A stretch of 64,000 bases of DNA from Opitutia bacterium (GCA_947453695.1 CANGHW010000003.1:1-64000), one strand, 5' to 3'. Shown: positions 27,237 to 36,506, numbered from the stretch's first letter. Made by a program: numbers and translations. Notes: a model not told the origin generated them from the sequence alone.

Positions 27237-28648
27237 GCATCTTTGTTTCCGCTGAGGGTGCGCCGCGTGGTGGCGCCAAGAGCCCATCCGAAGGAGGAGA
27301 GGTCCTGACGATAAACGATGCGCGGCCGGCCGGTGCTCATATCGAAAACGACTTTTTGGCGTCCGTAGCCGCGACCGTTGGCCCCCACTCCGGCGATATC
27401 GGCCGTGAACTGGTAGGATTGGTCGGTGATGTAGCGGCCTGCGGCGCGAATCTGCCCCGCGGACATCACCTGCGTGAGCCACGCGAAATTCGTGAGCAGC
27501 GTGGGATTGGCGGCGCGAAAAGAGACGAGCGTCGGCGCGAGATCGGGACCGATGCCGGGGATGGCGGAGAGGACGGCCACGCTCGCGGTGTTCACATTCA
27601 CGAGGCCGGTCGCGACGCCGCTGGTGGCGGTCGTGGCGGTGAGGTCGGTGTGAATCAGCGCCCACTCGTCCGCCGTCATCCGCGTCGTGACCATGAAATC
27701 CGCCACACTGTTGATCGTGCTTTGCGTCGGCTGGTTGGGGTTCGGGTTGAAGGGAATGCGGCTCATGATCTGCACGGCGCGCTGCGTGGAGATGCCGCGC
27801 TGGGTGAGGCGCGTCTGCAGCGCCTGACGAGCCTGCAGGGTGGTGAGCGTGGTGACGTTGAGGCGCCGGGAGCCGGCGGCGGAGGTGGCCGGCTCGCGCG
27901 AGTAAACCGTCACGTATTCGAGGAGCCCGGCGAGCAATTGGCCGTTTTGGTCGTCGCGTGGCGCCGAGGCATCGCCGTCGTCCTCGTTGGCATCGAGGAT
28001 GCCGTTGCGATTGGTGTCTTCGCCGAGGATGACGTCGAGCATGGCGCCGTTGATGAGGCGGAGTTCATCGACGCTCTCGTAGGCAGCGCCCTTGTTGCGG
28101 CGCGGCGGCGTGAGCTGGGAGTAGTAGTTATCGGCGGCCGCGGCGTTGAGGCTGGTGGCGCTGCGCCACGCCACGATCGCATCGGCAAACTCGGGCGTCA
28201 TGCCGGGCAGGGGCAGCGCCTGCAGCATCGCGGAGGTGACGGTGTTGAGGTTCAACTTCGACGCCTCATCGACCAGCGAGAAGTAGGGATCGGTGGGTTG
28301 CTGCTGACTCGGCTGGACATCGAGACTGCGCCCGATGAACCAAAACTTCGCGTCATCACCCACCGGCACGGCCTCGGACTTGTAATCTTCGATATTCGGC
28401 ACCGCGCCACCCACGGCATACTGCGTGAGCACCGAGGCGGCGTAGCGCGTGCCGCCGGCGATGGCCTGTCGGGCCGAAACTTCGGCCACGCGATTGTCGG
28501 CCGCGCGGAGCTCGGAGTTCATCGAGTTCGCGAAATACAGCGTGAGTGCGACGAGCCCGAGGCAGGTCCACATCACGATGATCAGCACCGAACCGCGTTC
28601 CGCGGACGACCGACCGGCGGCAGAAGACTGGGTGGGCCGGCGCATCAT
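27233..28648 (-). CDS. gspK: Type II secretion minor pseudopilin GspK
   Basis: A 471-residue protein with a prepilin-like N-terminus (ERGSVLIIVMWTCLGLVALT) that lacks Glu at position +5, as usual for GspK. Two helix-hairpin-helix-like regions follow (NLNTVTSAMLQALPLPGMTP; VNVNTASVAVLSAIPGIGPD). An acidic Asp-rich loop (EDTNRNGILDANEDDGDA) suits calcium binding. GspK caps the pseudopilus tip with GspI and GspJ. It is joined to neighbours on both sides by 4-nt ATGA overlaps. Confidence 0.88.
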   Translation of the reverse strand: MMRRPTQSSAAGRSSAERGSVLIIVMWTCLGLVALTLYFANSMNSELRAADNRVAEVSARQAIAGGTRYAASVLTQYAVGGAVPNIEDYKSEAVPVGDDAKFWFIGRSLDVQPSQQQPTDPYFSLVDEASKLNLNTVTSAMLQALPLPGMTPEFADAIVAWRSATSLNAAAADNYYSQLTPPRRNKGAAYESVDELRLINGAMLDVILGEDTNRNGILDANEDDGDASAPRDDQNGQLLAGLLEYVTVYSREPATSAAGSRRLNVTTLTTLQARQALQTRLTQRGISTQRAVQIMSRIPFNPNPNQPTQSTINSVADFMVTTRMTADEWALIHTDLTATTATSGVATGLVNVNTASVAVLSAIPGIGPDLAPTLVSFRAANPTLLTNFAWLTQVMSAGQIRAAGRYITDQSYQFTADIAGVGANGRGYGRQKVVFDMSTGRPRIVYRQDLSSFGWALGATTRRTLSGNKDA

Positions 28649-29409
28649 TGCAGCGCCGTCTCAGCGGCCGCCTCCTGTTGCAGGGTCGTGGATGTTTTCA
28701 GCAACACGGGCACGATCAACTCGACCGGGACAGGGTCGTTGCGCGCCGTCGCGCCGGCCCGCGGGGCGAGCACGACACTGAACTTGATGGCCGTGGGCAG
28801 GCTGAGCGTCGTGGTGGAGTCCCACGTGTCCTGCCAGTTTTCGCCGTCGAAGTAGGACATGCCCGCGGCATTCACCCCGGTGAGCAGAGTCTGGTTTTCC
28901 GTCGTCGGCTCGGCGGCGGGAATCAAGTTGCGGGTCAACACGCGCACGAGGTCCTTGGCGGGACGGCCATCTGCCGCGGCCGTCAGATAATACGACACCA
29001 TCTGCACGTCGGCAAAAGGCGTCCAACCATCGATGCGTCCGGAATTGGTGTAGATGTCGGGCGAGATGCGCTCGCTGTTGTTGTCGAGGTCGTTGGTGCT
29101 CGAGGTCTCGGTCGAGAGCTGGCCCGAGAAATTGTTGGTGGTGGCCTGCGGGTTGGCCGGGAGCATGATGCCGGCGAGGTCCTTGCGCACAATGCCGAGG
29201 GCGCGCTGCATCGCGAGGTCGTCGCCGATGCGTTCGTGCGTGGCGTTGTGCAGGCGGAGGGCACCGAAGAAGGTGGCGTTGACGACGAGGAGCACGATTG
29301 CCCCGACCGCCGTGGCGAGCAGCAGCTCAAGCAGCGTAAATGCACGCCGACCCGCCCGGCCGGAGAGGCGGGAGCGCAGGGCACTGGGGCGATGGACGTG
29401 AGACTGCAT
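28645..29409 (-). CDS. Type II secretion minor pseudopilin GspJ-like
   Basis: A ~254-residue protein with the prepilin motif RRAFTLLELLLATAVGAIVL. The residue before the cleavage point is Ala instead of the usual Gly, while Glu+5 is present. The body (ATFFGALRLHNATHERIGDD, VQMVSYYLTAAADGRPAKDL, LLTGVNAAGMSYFDGENWQD) matches the GspJ style. Start is at the ATG at 29409 or the GTG at 29412; both overlap the GspI stop. Confidence 0.78.
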   Translation of the reverse strand: MQSHVHRPSALRSRLSGRAGRRAFTLLELLLATAVGAIVLLVVNATFFGALRLHNATHERIGDDLAMQRALGIVRKDLAGIMLPANPQATTNNFSGQLSTETSSTNDLDNNSERISPDIYTNSGRIDGWTPFADVQMVSYYLTAAADGRPAKDLVRVLTRNLIPAAEPTTENQTLLTGVNAAGMSYFDGENWQDTWDSTTTLSLPTAIKFSVVLAPRAGATARNDPVPVELIVPVLLKTSTTLQQEAAAETALQ

Positions 29410-29876
29410 CACTGGGTCGCCGGTGTGCTCGTGGTGACGGTGGAGGTCGTCAGCGGATCATACAAGGTGCTGACCGCCACGTCGTAGGTGTTGCCCTGCA
29501 CGAGGAATTCCACGCGCACGGTCACGACATTCAATGCGATCGCGGTGTCCTCGGTCCACGGATCCGACTTCAGCGTCCACGCATAACTGGTATCGCCTTC
29601 GACGATGTTGCCGTAGGGCACGGCGGTGGCGAGTTGGCCGGAGATGATCTGCTCATCGAGCACGCGCTCGGCGATCCGCATGGCGACGGCCTTGCGCTGC
29701 CCAAGCATGCCGGCGCGGCTCGCGACGCTGACGCCCTGCATCGTGACCGGCACCAAAATGGCCATGAACAACAGCGCGGCCAACACCTCGGCGAGGGTGA
29801 AGCCCCGCCCCCCGGTGCGACGGCGCGCACCGGCCTGAAGGCTGAAAAACGAGAAAGTGGCCGCGTCAGTTCGCAT
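29409..29876 (-). CDS. Type II secretion minor pseudopilin GspI-like
   Basis: A 155-residue protein from the ATG at 29876. The prepilin site is GGRGFTLAEVLAALLFMAIL, with Gly-1 and Glu+5. It continues with VPVTMQGVSVASRAGMLGQR and RIAERVLDEQIISGQL, the usual helix pattern of GspI/V. It overlaps the end of the GspH gene by 11 nt, so the two are likely translationally coupled. Confidence 0.78.
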   Translation of the reverse strand: MRTDAATFSFFSLQAGARRRTGGRGFTLAEVLAALLFMAILVPVTMQGVSVASRAGMLGQRKAVAMRIAERVLDEQIISGQLATAVPYGNIVEGDTSYAWTLKSDPWTEDTAIALNVVTVRVEFLVQGNTYDVAVSTLYDPLTTSTVTTSTPATQ

Positions 29877-30414
29877 TGGTCGCGGGACGGATCTCGTATT
29901 CCAGGCGGTTGGCGGTCGGCACCAAGTCCAGCGCCGCCTCGGTGCCCTGCCGGATGGTGATCTTGGGCACGCTCGATTCGTCGTAGAAGCCATCGGGCGT
30001 GAAGCGGATAAACGTCACGCCTTCAGTGGTCACGCCGAGGCGTTCATCTTCCTGCTCGGAGGTCGCATCGCTGGGGCCCTGCGGCGCTTCCAGTTTGAGC
30101 GAGGCATCGACCGCGTAGCGCACCGCGTGGGTGTCGCCTTGGGGGTCGCTGAAACTGGATTGAATCGTGAGGCCGTAGGTCGACTCCGCGGGATTGATCC
30201 ACAGGACGACGGGCACGCCCTCCGCGACCGCGCGGCTCTGGGCGTAGTGCGTGAGCGAGAGCAGGCGGCGCGCCTCGAAGTTCAGCGCGCGCCCGCGGAA
30301 AAACGATCCCATGCTCGTCATCACGAACAGCGCGCCGATCGCGAGCAGCGCCAACACGAAGATCAGTTCGATCAACGTGAAGCCACTGCGGCGATGGAGG
30401 GAGAGCGGGCGCAC
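29866..30414 (-). CDS. Type II secretion minor pseudopilin GspH
   Basis: A 182-residue protein from a GTG at 30414. The prepilin motif is RRSGFTLIELIFVLALLAIG with Gly-1 and Glu+5. The downstream region (RALNFEARRLLSLTHYAQSR, GVPVVLWINPAESTYGLTIQ) is the FimT/GspH domain of minor pseudopilins. It lies 18 nt after gspG. No strong Shine-Dalgarno sequence is seen upstream of the GTG. Confidence 0.8.
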   Translation of the reverse strand: MRPLSLHRRSGFTLIELIFVLALLAIGALFVMTSMGSFFRGRALNFEARRLLSLTHYAQSRAVAEGVPVVLWINPAESTYGLTIQSSFSDPQGDTHAVRYAVDASLKLEAPQGPSDATSEQEDERLGVTTEGVTFIRFTPDGFYDESSVPKITIRQGTEAALDLVPTANRLEYEIRPATNAN

Positions 30415-30432
30415 CGGGACGAGCGGGAGGTC

Positions 30433-30885
30433 TTACTTCGTGGAGATACCAGCGTTGGCGATATCGTCGGGCGTGCCCGGCTGGCCGTCCGGCCCCATCG
30501 AGACGATGTCGTAGCCATTCGGATTCAGGCGGCCGGGGAACTCATAGATGTAGGCGTGACCCCAGGGATCGAGCGGGATGTCGCTCATCAGATACGGCCC
30601 GCGCCAGCCGGTGATGTCGGGCGGGGCGACGAGCAGCTGCTGCAAGCCGTCCTGGCCGCGCGGATAGCTGCCGGTATCGACCTCGAAGGCGTTGAGCGCC
30701 GTGCCGAAGGTGGAGATCTGGGTTTGCGCGGCCGTCTGGCGCGCCTGCTCGGTGCGGCCACCGAATTTCGGCACCACGATCGCGGCGAGGATGCCGAGAA
30801 TCACCAGCACGAGGAGGAGTTCGACGAGCGTAAAGCCGCGGCGGGAGGAAATACGCGAACATTGCTTCGAGTTTTTCAGGTTCAT
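30433..30885 (-). CDS. gspG: Type II secretion major pseudopilin GspG
   Basis: A 150-residue protein with the class III signal RRGFTLVELLLVLVILGILA (Gly-1, Glu+5). The C-terminal part is characteristic of GspG: FEVDTGSYPRGQDGLQQLLV, WRGPYLMSDIPLDPWGHAYI and the calcium-binding loop GYDIVSMGPDGQPGTPDDI. It polymerises into the pseudopilus that pushes substrates through the secretin. The motif set separates it from type IV pilins. Confidence 0.95.
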   Translation of the reverse strand: MNLKNSKQCSRISSRRGFTLVELLLVLVILGILAAIVVPKFGGRTEQARQTAAQTQISTFGTALNAFEVDTGSYPRGQDGLQQLLVAPPDITGWRGPYLMSDIPLDPWGHAYIYEFPGRLNPNGYDIVSMGPDGQPGTPDDIANAGISTK

Positions 30886-30897
30886 AGGAGAGAAGGG

Positions 30898-32148
30898 TTA
30901 TTTGATGTGGTCCTGCAGGGAGAAAATCGGGATGACCATGCCGATGAAGATCGTGCCGATGAAGGCCGCGATGACGAAGAGCATGACCGGCTCCGCGAGC
31001 GCGACGGCGGACTTGAGCTGACGGTCGAGGTCGCCCTCGGTGACCGTCGCGATGCGCATGAGCTCGACGTCGAGTTTACCGCTCTCCTCCGCCACCGAGA
31101 TCATCTCGACGATCGCACCGGGGAAGAGATTGCGGTTCTGCGCGAGACTCTTGCCGAGGGGCTTGCCCTCTTTCACGCGATCGATCGATTCCGACACGGC
31201 ATCGATCAACACCTGATTGCCGATGGAGCGGCGGGCGACGTTGAGCGCACTGATCAAGGGGACACCGGCGCCGAGCAGCGTGCCGAGCATGCGGCAGAAG
31301 CGCGCCATGGCGAACTGCGCGACCAGCGGGCCGATGATATTGAGTTTCAGCAACAGGCCTTCCCACGCGCGCCGGCCCTTCGGGGAGTTGAGCCACGACC
31401 GCAGCAAGAAGAACGCGATGATGAGGCCCGCGCCGAAAAACAAGCCGTAGCCCCGGACGAGCTGGCTGGTTTTCACGATGATCTGCGTGATCAGCGGCAG
31501 CTCGGCATTGAAGCCCGAGAAGATGAGCTGAAAACGCGGGATGAAAAACACCATCAGGAAGATCAGCACGCCGATCGCGAGGATCAGGAGGATGATCGGA
31601 TACATCAGCGCCGTCATCACCTTTGACTTCAGCTCCTTCTCCCGCGCCTGAAAGTCCGCGATCTGCGCGAGGACCAAGTCCAGGAAGCCACCGGTCTCAC
31701 CCGCCTCGACCATCGCGACGTAGACACGCGGAAACGTCTCGGGCGAGCGCTCCATCGCCTTCGACAGCGACAAGCCGTCGATCACGAGGTCGTGGATTTC
31801 CTTCCACTTCTGTTTCGCCACCGGCTCGGCCGACTCACGATGCAGAATCACGAGCGCCCGGCTGAACGGCACGCCGGCCGCGAGCAGGCTCGACAGCAGG
31901 CGCGTAAAATTCTCCAGCATGCGCGGCGTGATCTTGCCCTTCACGCGCGCGGGGCTGGCCGCCGCGGGCGTGCCGGCCGAGGCGCCGCTCTTCTTCGGCG
32001 CGGCCGCGCCGCCCGATTCGGAGAGTTTGATCGGCTTGAGACCGCGGCCTTCCACCTGACGCATCGCTTCCTGGCGATTGCTCGCATCGAGGAAACCTTC
32101 CGTCAGGGCACCGTTGGCCTGCAGGGCCTTGTAGGCAAATTGGGGCAT
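30898..32148 (-). CDS. gspF: Type II secretion inner membrane platform protein GspF
   Basis: A 416-residue protein starting MPQFAYKALQANGALTEGFL, the usual GspF opening. Two T2SSF domains are present (FTRLLSSLLAAGVPFSRALV; FCRMLGTLLGAGVPLISALN), each followed by conserved ETGGFLDLVLAQIADF and EESGKLDVELMRIATV segments. Three membrane spans are visible, the last at the C-terminus (MLFVIAAFIGTIFIGMVIPI). It links the GspE ATPase to the pseudopilus. The gap to gspE is 12 nt. Confidence 0.95.
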   Translation of the reverse strand: MPQFAYKALQANGALTEGFLDASNRQEAMRQVEGRGLKPIKLSESGGAAAPKKSGASAGTPAAASPARVKGKITPRMLENFTRLLSSLLAAGVPFSRALVILHRESAEPVAKQKWKEIHDLVIDGLSLSKAMERSPETFPRVYVAMVEAGETGGFLDLVLAQIADFQAREKELKSKVMTALMYPIILLILAIGVLIFLMVFFIPRFQLIFSGFNAELPLITQIIVKTSQLVRGYGLFFGAGLIIAFFLLRSWLNSPKGRRAWEGLLLKLNIIGPLVAQFAMARFCRMLGTLLGAGVPLISALNVARRSIGNQVLIDAVSESIDRVKEGKPLGKSLAQNRNLFPGAIVEMISVAEESGKLDVELMRIATVTEGDLDRQLKSAVALAEPVMLFVIAAFIGTIFIGMVIPIFSLQDHIK

Positions 32149-32160
32149 CGCAGGGGCGGC

Positions 32161-33927
32161 TTAGATCAAGGAGCGCGGCAGCGTGACTTCAGCCGCGGGA
32201 GCGGCGGGGGCGTGCTGCGCCTTGCCGTCGGTTTCCATCTCGTGGACGGTCGTGACGCTCAAGATTTCCTCGATCGTGGTGATGCCTTCCTCGACGAGGC
32301 GGCGACCATCCTCGGACAGCGTCTTCATACCGGCCCGGCGCGCCGAGTCGCGGATGAGATCGGTCGAAGCGTTCTTCAGGATCAGCGAACGGATTTCGCT
32401 GCTCGAATCCATCCACTCGAAGATCGCCCGCCGGCCGTGATAACCGGTCTGGCGGCACTCGCGGCAACCGACTGCGTGGTAAACTTTCGCCTCGGGCTTG
32501 ATGCCGAGCTTCGTGCGGTAGACGCGCGACTCCGCCGTCGTATCGACCTTTTTGCACTGCGGGCAGAGCAAACGCACGAGGCGCTGGGCGAGCACGGCTT
32601 CGAGTGACGAGGCGACGAGGTAGGGCTCGACGCCCATGTCGACGAGACGCGTGAGCGCGCCGGCGGCGTCGTTGGTGTGCAGCGTGGAAAACACCAAGTG
32701 ACCCGTGAGCGACGCCTGCACGGCGATCTGCGCGGTCTCTTGGTCGCGGATTTCACCGATCAGCACGACATCGGGGTCGTGGCGGAGAATGGAGCGGAGA
32801 CCCTTGGCAAAGGTGAGGCCGGATTTTTCGGAAACCTGGATTTGGTTCACGCCCTTGAGCTGATACTCGACGGGATCCTCGATCGTGATGATCTTCCGCT
32901 CGGAGTCGTTGATCTCGTTGAGCGCGGTGTAGAGCGTGGAGGTCTTACCCGAGCCCGTGGGACCGGTGACGAGCACGATGCCGTGAGGTAGCTCAAGCAC
33001 GCGCTCCAGACACGTAAGCTCGCGCTCACCCATGCCGAGATCGCGCGCGCCGCGCAGCTTGGAATTTTGGCGGAGGAGACGCATGACCACGGCTTCACCG
33101 TGGAGCATCGGGATGATGGAGACGCGGATATCGACCTCGGCGTCCTCGATGCGGACCTTGATACGGCCGTCCTGCGGCAGACGTTTTTCGGCGATGTTGA
33201 GGTGCGAGAGGATCTTCACGCGCGCCACGATCGCCGGCTGGAAGCGTTTGATCTGCACGGGCACGGGCACTTCCTGCAAAATACCGTCGATGCGGTAGCG
33301 GATGCGCAGTTCGTCCTCGAAGGGCTCGAGGTGGACGTCGGACGCGCGTAGATCGATCGCGTCCTTCAGCACCTGATTGACGAAGCGGATGATCGACGCG
33401 TCCTCGGCCGCCTCGTCGAGATTGTTGTCCTCGCTGCCATTCTCATCGACGACCTGCAGGCCGGCCTCGTCGTCCAAGGTGTCGATCGTATCGGCACCGA
33501 CGCCGAGACGCTTCTTCATCTCGCGGCCGATCATCTCGGACGTCGCGAGCACGGGCCGCAAACGGAGCCCCGTCAGCGCCTTGAGTCCGTCGAGCCCCTG
33601 CGTGGCAAACAGCCGGCTGGTCGCGACCTCGATCTCATCGCCGACCCGGCGGAGCGGCAGCAACTCGTCGCGCAACAGCAGGCGCGCCGGAAAGAGCGAG
33701 AGCACCTGCTTGTCCGGCTCGAGTTCATCGAGCGCGGCGAAGCCCACGCCGTATTCCTTGGCGAGCCAGCGCAGCACGCGTTCCTCGACGAGGGCATCGG
33801 CACCGGAGTTTTGGGCGAGGAAGGAACGGGCGTCAGTCTCGGTGAGCTGCCGGGCCGCAATCATGCGACCCAGCAGTTCCGGCAGCGCGCCATTCCCGCC
33901 AGAGGCGAGCGGGGATTCGGTCAACAC
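32161..33927 (-). CDS. gspE: Type II secretion ATPase GspE
   Basis: A 588-residue hexameric ATPase from a GTG start at 33927. It has an N-terminal MshEN-type domain (residues ~1-150). The catalytic core shows FVNQVLKDAIDLRASDVHLE, Walker A GPTGSGKTSTLY (~residue 323), the Asp box ITIEDPVEYQLKGVNQIQVS and Walker B PDVVLIGEIRDQETAQIAVQ, followed by the His box TGHLVFSTLHTNDA. A tetracysteine zinc site is formed by CPQCKK and CRECRQ. It is the second gene of the operon, 9 nt after the 209-residue protein. Confidence 0.95.
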   Translation of the reverse strand: MLTESPLASGGNGALPELLGRMIAARQLTETDARSFLAQNSGADALVEERVLRWLAKEYGVGFAALDELEPDKQVLSLFPARLLLRDELLPLRRVGDEIEVATSRLFATQGLDGLKALTGLRLRPVLATSEMIGREMKKRLGVGADTIDTLDDEAGLQVVDENGSEDNNLDEAAEDASIIRFVNQVLKDAIDLRASDVHLEPFEDELRIRYRIDGILQEVPVPVQIKRFQPAIVARVKILSHLNIAEKRLPQDGRIKVRIEDAEVDIRVSIIPMLHGEAVVMRLLRQNSKLRGARDLGMGERELTCLERVLELPHGIVLVTGPTGSGKTSTLYTALNEINDSERKIITIEDPVEYQLKGVNQIQVSEKSGLTFAKGLRSILRHDPDVVLIGEIRDQETAQIAVQASLTGHLVFSTLHTNDAAGALTRLVDMGVEPYLVASSLEAVLAQRLVRLLCPQCKKVDTTAESRVYRTKLGIKPEAKVYHAVGCRECRQTGYHGRRAIFEWMDSSSEIRSLILKNASTDLIRDSARRAGMKTLSEDGRRLVEEGITTIEEILSVTTVHEMETDGKAQHAPAAPAAEVTLPRSLI

Positions 33928-33936
33928 GGGAACAGA

Positions 33937-34566
33937 TTAGGGCAACAGGCCGGCCATGACGGCGACGGCTTCCTGACGCACATTCAAGACGGCGCGCAGT
34001 TCTTCCTGCGCGCGTTGGAGCTTTTCCTCGTTGGTCTTGCGCGACTCGCGGAGACGGACCAAGCGGGATTTGATTTCAGCCTCGGGGAGTTTGTCCTGGA
34101 TGGCCTGACGGAGCGACTCCGACTCCGGACTGCCGCCGCCGCGACCACCGCGACCGCCACCGGGACCGCCCTGACCGCCAGGAGCGCCGCCACCGGGGCC
34201 ACCGCGCATGCCCATCATGCCACCGAAGCCACCGCCACCAGCGCGACGGAGTTCGGACACGGCCATGATGCGATCCTGGATGAGCTTCCACTCGGCATCG
34301 TCGGACACATCGAACTGCGTGCGCAGGGCTGTCATCATGCGCTCCTGCATCTGCGCGGGATCGAAGTTACCGCGGCCACCGCCGGCATCAGCGCCATCCT
34401 GACCGCCACGCTGACGGCGACGGCCATTGGCATCACCGGCAGCCGGATCTTGGGCCAGCAAGGCGCCCGAAAAAGCTGCAAACACACCGACGAACGAAAG
34501 GGAGCGGACCAAACGAGCGCGCGCCGAGGACGCGGACGGAACCGAGACAGTAGACGAAGTATGCAT
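33937..34566 (-). CDS. Hypothetical exported Gly-rich protein heading the type II secretion operon
   Basis: A 209-residue protein with an N-terminal signal (ARLVRSLSFVGVFAAFSGAL, then LAQDPAAGD). A basic Gln/Gly/Arg region is followed by a helical domain (MQERMMTALRTQFDVSDDAE), a long Gly-rich segment containing Met (~residues 107-145), and a C-terminal helical region (SRLVRLRESRKTNEEKLQRA). It is 9 nt upstream of gspE on the same strand and is presumably the first gene of the operon. I do not recognise a named family. Its position suggests a periplasmic accessory role in secretion. Confidence 0.75.
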   Translation of the reverse strand: MHTSSTVSVPSASSARARLVRSLSFVGVFAAFSGALLAQDPAAGDANGRRRQRGGQDGADAGGGRGNFDPAQMQERMMTALRTQFDVSDDAEWKLIQDRIMAVSELRRAGGGGFGGMMGMRGGPGGGAPGGQGGPGGGRGGRGGGSPESESLRQAIQDKLPEAEIKSRLVRLRESRKTNEEKLQRAQEELRAVLNVRQEAVAVMAGLLP

Positions 34567-34725
34567 AGATTTAGGGGTGGGGAGAGGCTAAGACGAAGCC
34601 GGCGGGGTTAAGTTATGCACCGGTTGTGCCACGGGCCAAAATCGGCCTAAACCGGGGTTTTGGGGCGGTTTCGTGCGCAAAGATTGCGCATTTGGCCGGC
34701 CCAGTGCGCAGATGTCGCGCAGCTC

Positions 34726-34749
34726 GCAGATAACTAGGCGGTTATCTGC
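34726..34749. promoter_or_regulatory. Perfect 9-bp inverted repeat in a divergent promoter region
   Basis: GCAGATAAC and GTTATCTGC flank a 6-nt spacer (TAGGCG). The repeat lies ~80 nt before the multicopper protein start and ~160 nt before the type II secretion operon start. No T-run follows, which favours an operator over a terminator. The 262-nt gap 34567-34828 holds no other feature I can support. Confidence 0.45.
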
Positions 34750-34828
34750 AACCCCGGGGCGGGATCGGTGCCGCCGACAGTTTTTCCGCGACACGCGGCG
34801 GTTTCGGGGGCGTCATGCGCGTATCGCC

Positions 34829-36406
34829 ATGCGGTTCCGCGCCCTGCTCGCTCTCTTGGTTTTGGCCTCGTTGGAGGGGATCTTCGGCGCTGCCCGGGGC
34901 CTGCGCGCCGCGCCGGCCGAGATCGTCCCGACCACGACGCGCGGGACCGGCGATCGCGGCGGGCTCTACTTCGGCCAAGTCCCGGACCCGCGGAAAGTCC
35001 GCCGCGCCTTCATCGCCGCCGAGCACACCGCGTGGGACTACGCGCCGACCGGTCGCGACGCCGTCTGCGGCCTCCCCTTCCCGGCGGCCCTGAGTGCGGA
35101 CCACGAGACCGGCAAGACCCGCTACGTCCAATACGTCGACGCGACCTTCACCACGCGGGCGATGGCCAATCCCACGCTCGGCCTCCTCGGCCCGATTTTG
35201 CGCGGCGTGGTCGGCGAGTTTCTCGTCGTCACCTTTCTCAATCGCACCGACCAGCCGCTGTCGCTCCACCCCCACGGCGTCCGCTACGACAAGGACAGCG
35301 AGGGCTCCTACTATCAACCCGCCCCCGGTCGCGGTGCCGCGGTCGCACCCGGGGCCACCTATACTTATGTGTGGGCGCTCGATGCTGCGTCGGGCCCCCT
35401 GCCCACCGAGCCCAGCTCCCGCGCCTGGCTCTATCACAGCCATGTCGCGGGCGACCAGGAGACCAACCTCGGCCTCGTCGGCGCGATCATCATCACCGAT
35501 CCTGCGCGGGCCCGCGCCGATGGCACGCCGGCCGACGTCGACCGCGAATTTGCCACGCTCTTCATGATCTTCGACGAGAGCGGGCTCGACGATGCCGCCG
35601 TCGAAGCCGCGGAATACGCCCACCTCCCCGGCGCCGCCGCACCCCCGCTCACGTGGCACGAGCTCCAGCAAGCCCTCGCCGACGGCGCCCGCCCCTCGCT
35701 CAACGGCCGCATGTTTGGCCACCTCGCCGGCCTCGCCGCCAACGCCGGGGAACGCGTGCGCTGGTATCTCCTCGGGCTCGGTTCCCAAAACGATTTCCAC
35801 TCCCCCACGTGGTCCGGCCTGCGCGTCGTCGAGGGCGGTCGCCGCACGAGCGCGGTCGAGCTCCTGCCCGCCTCCATGAAAGTCGCCGACCTCGTGGCGG
35901 ACACACCCGGCGACTGGCTTTTCCGCTGCGCCGTCGCCGAGCACATGCGCGCCGGGATGTTTACCCGTTTCACCGTGCATGCGCCCGGCACCGTCGGCGT
36001 CGAGCGCACGCCGGCGCAGGCCTTCCTCGGCCACCCGACCGCGCTCCACTCCGCCCGCCTCGCGCGCGCGGAGTCCGATGCGCCGGGCCACCTGCACCTC
36101 ACCGGGAGCGCGACCGTCTACGAGGGCTACGCGATCTTCAACCAGCCCATCACCCTCGCCCTCGGCAGCGCGACCGCGACGTTTCAGCCCGACGCCGCGG
36201 GCGTCGCGACGTCGCCGGCCGGAAAACTCCGCATCACCAACGCCACCGAGTTCGGCGTGATCAACGGCGGGGTATTGGAATTTGAGGTGCAGTTAAACGG
36301 CGCTGAGTGGTCCACCGCGGCCGCCCGGGTCCCCGCGCCGTCGCTCGCCCTGACCATCGGCCGCGCCCAGCACCGCGTCGTGCTGCCCGGCGCGGCGACG
36401 CGCTGA
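34829..36406 (+). CDS. Ceruloplasmin-like two-domain multicopper protein with altered copper site
   Basis: A 525-residue exported protein starting MRFRALLALLVLASLEGIFG at 34829. Domain 1 has LSLHPHGVRYDKDSEGSYY (about residue 147) and WLYHSHVAGDQETNLGLVGA (about 202), strongly like ceruloplasmin/hephaestin domain 1 and supplying HxH pairs for a trinuclear copper centre. Domain 2 has NDFHSPTWSGLRVVEGG and WLFRCAVAEHMRAGM (Cys about 366). The type 1 copper ligands Cys, His and Met remain, but the HCH triplet expected around the Cys reads RCA, so two trinuclear ligands are missing. Classical oxidase activity is therefore doubtful; it may transfer electrons or bind copper. The gene is monocistronic, rightward. 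Confidence 0.8.
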   Translation: MRFRALLALLVLASLEGIFGAARGLRAAPAEIVPTTTRGTGDRGGLYFGQVPDPRKVRRAFIAAEHTAWDYAPTGRDAVCGLPFPAALSADHETGKTRYVQYVDATFTTRAMANPTLGLLGPILRGVVGEFLVVTFLNRTDQPLSLHPHGVRYDKDSEGSYYQPAPGRGAAVAPGATYTYVWALDAASGPLPTEPSSRAWLYHSHVAGDQETNLGLVGAIIITDPARARADGTPADVDREFATLFMIFDESGLDDAAVEAAEYAHLPGAAAPPLTWHELQQALADGARPSLNGRMFGHLAGLAANAGERVRWYLLGLGSQNDFHSPTWSGLRVVEGGRRTSAVELLPASMKVADLVADTPGDWLFRCAVAEHMRAGMFTRFTVHAPGTVGVERTPAQAFLGHPTALHSARLARAESDAPGHLHLTGSATVYEGYAIFNQPITLALGSATATFQPDAAGVATSPAGKLRITNATEFGVINGGVLEFEVQLNGAEWSTAAARVPAPSLALTIGRAQHRVVLPGAATR

Positions 36407-36506
36407 GGCGGCCCGCCTCGTCGGGGCCGGTTGACCCAGCGCGGACCGGCGCGGGCTTGCCACGGACGCGCCCGCTGTGGCGGATTACACGCATCCCCCC
36501 TTCCCC

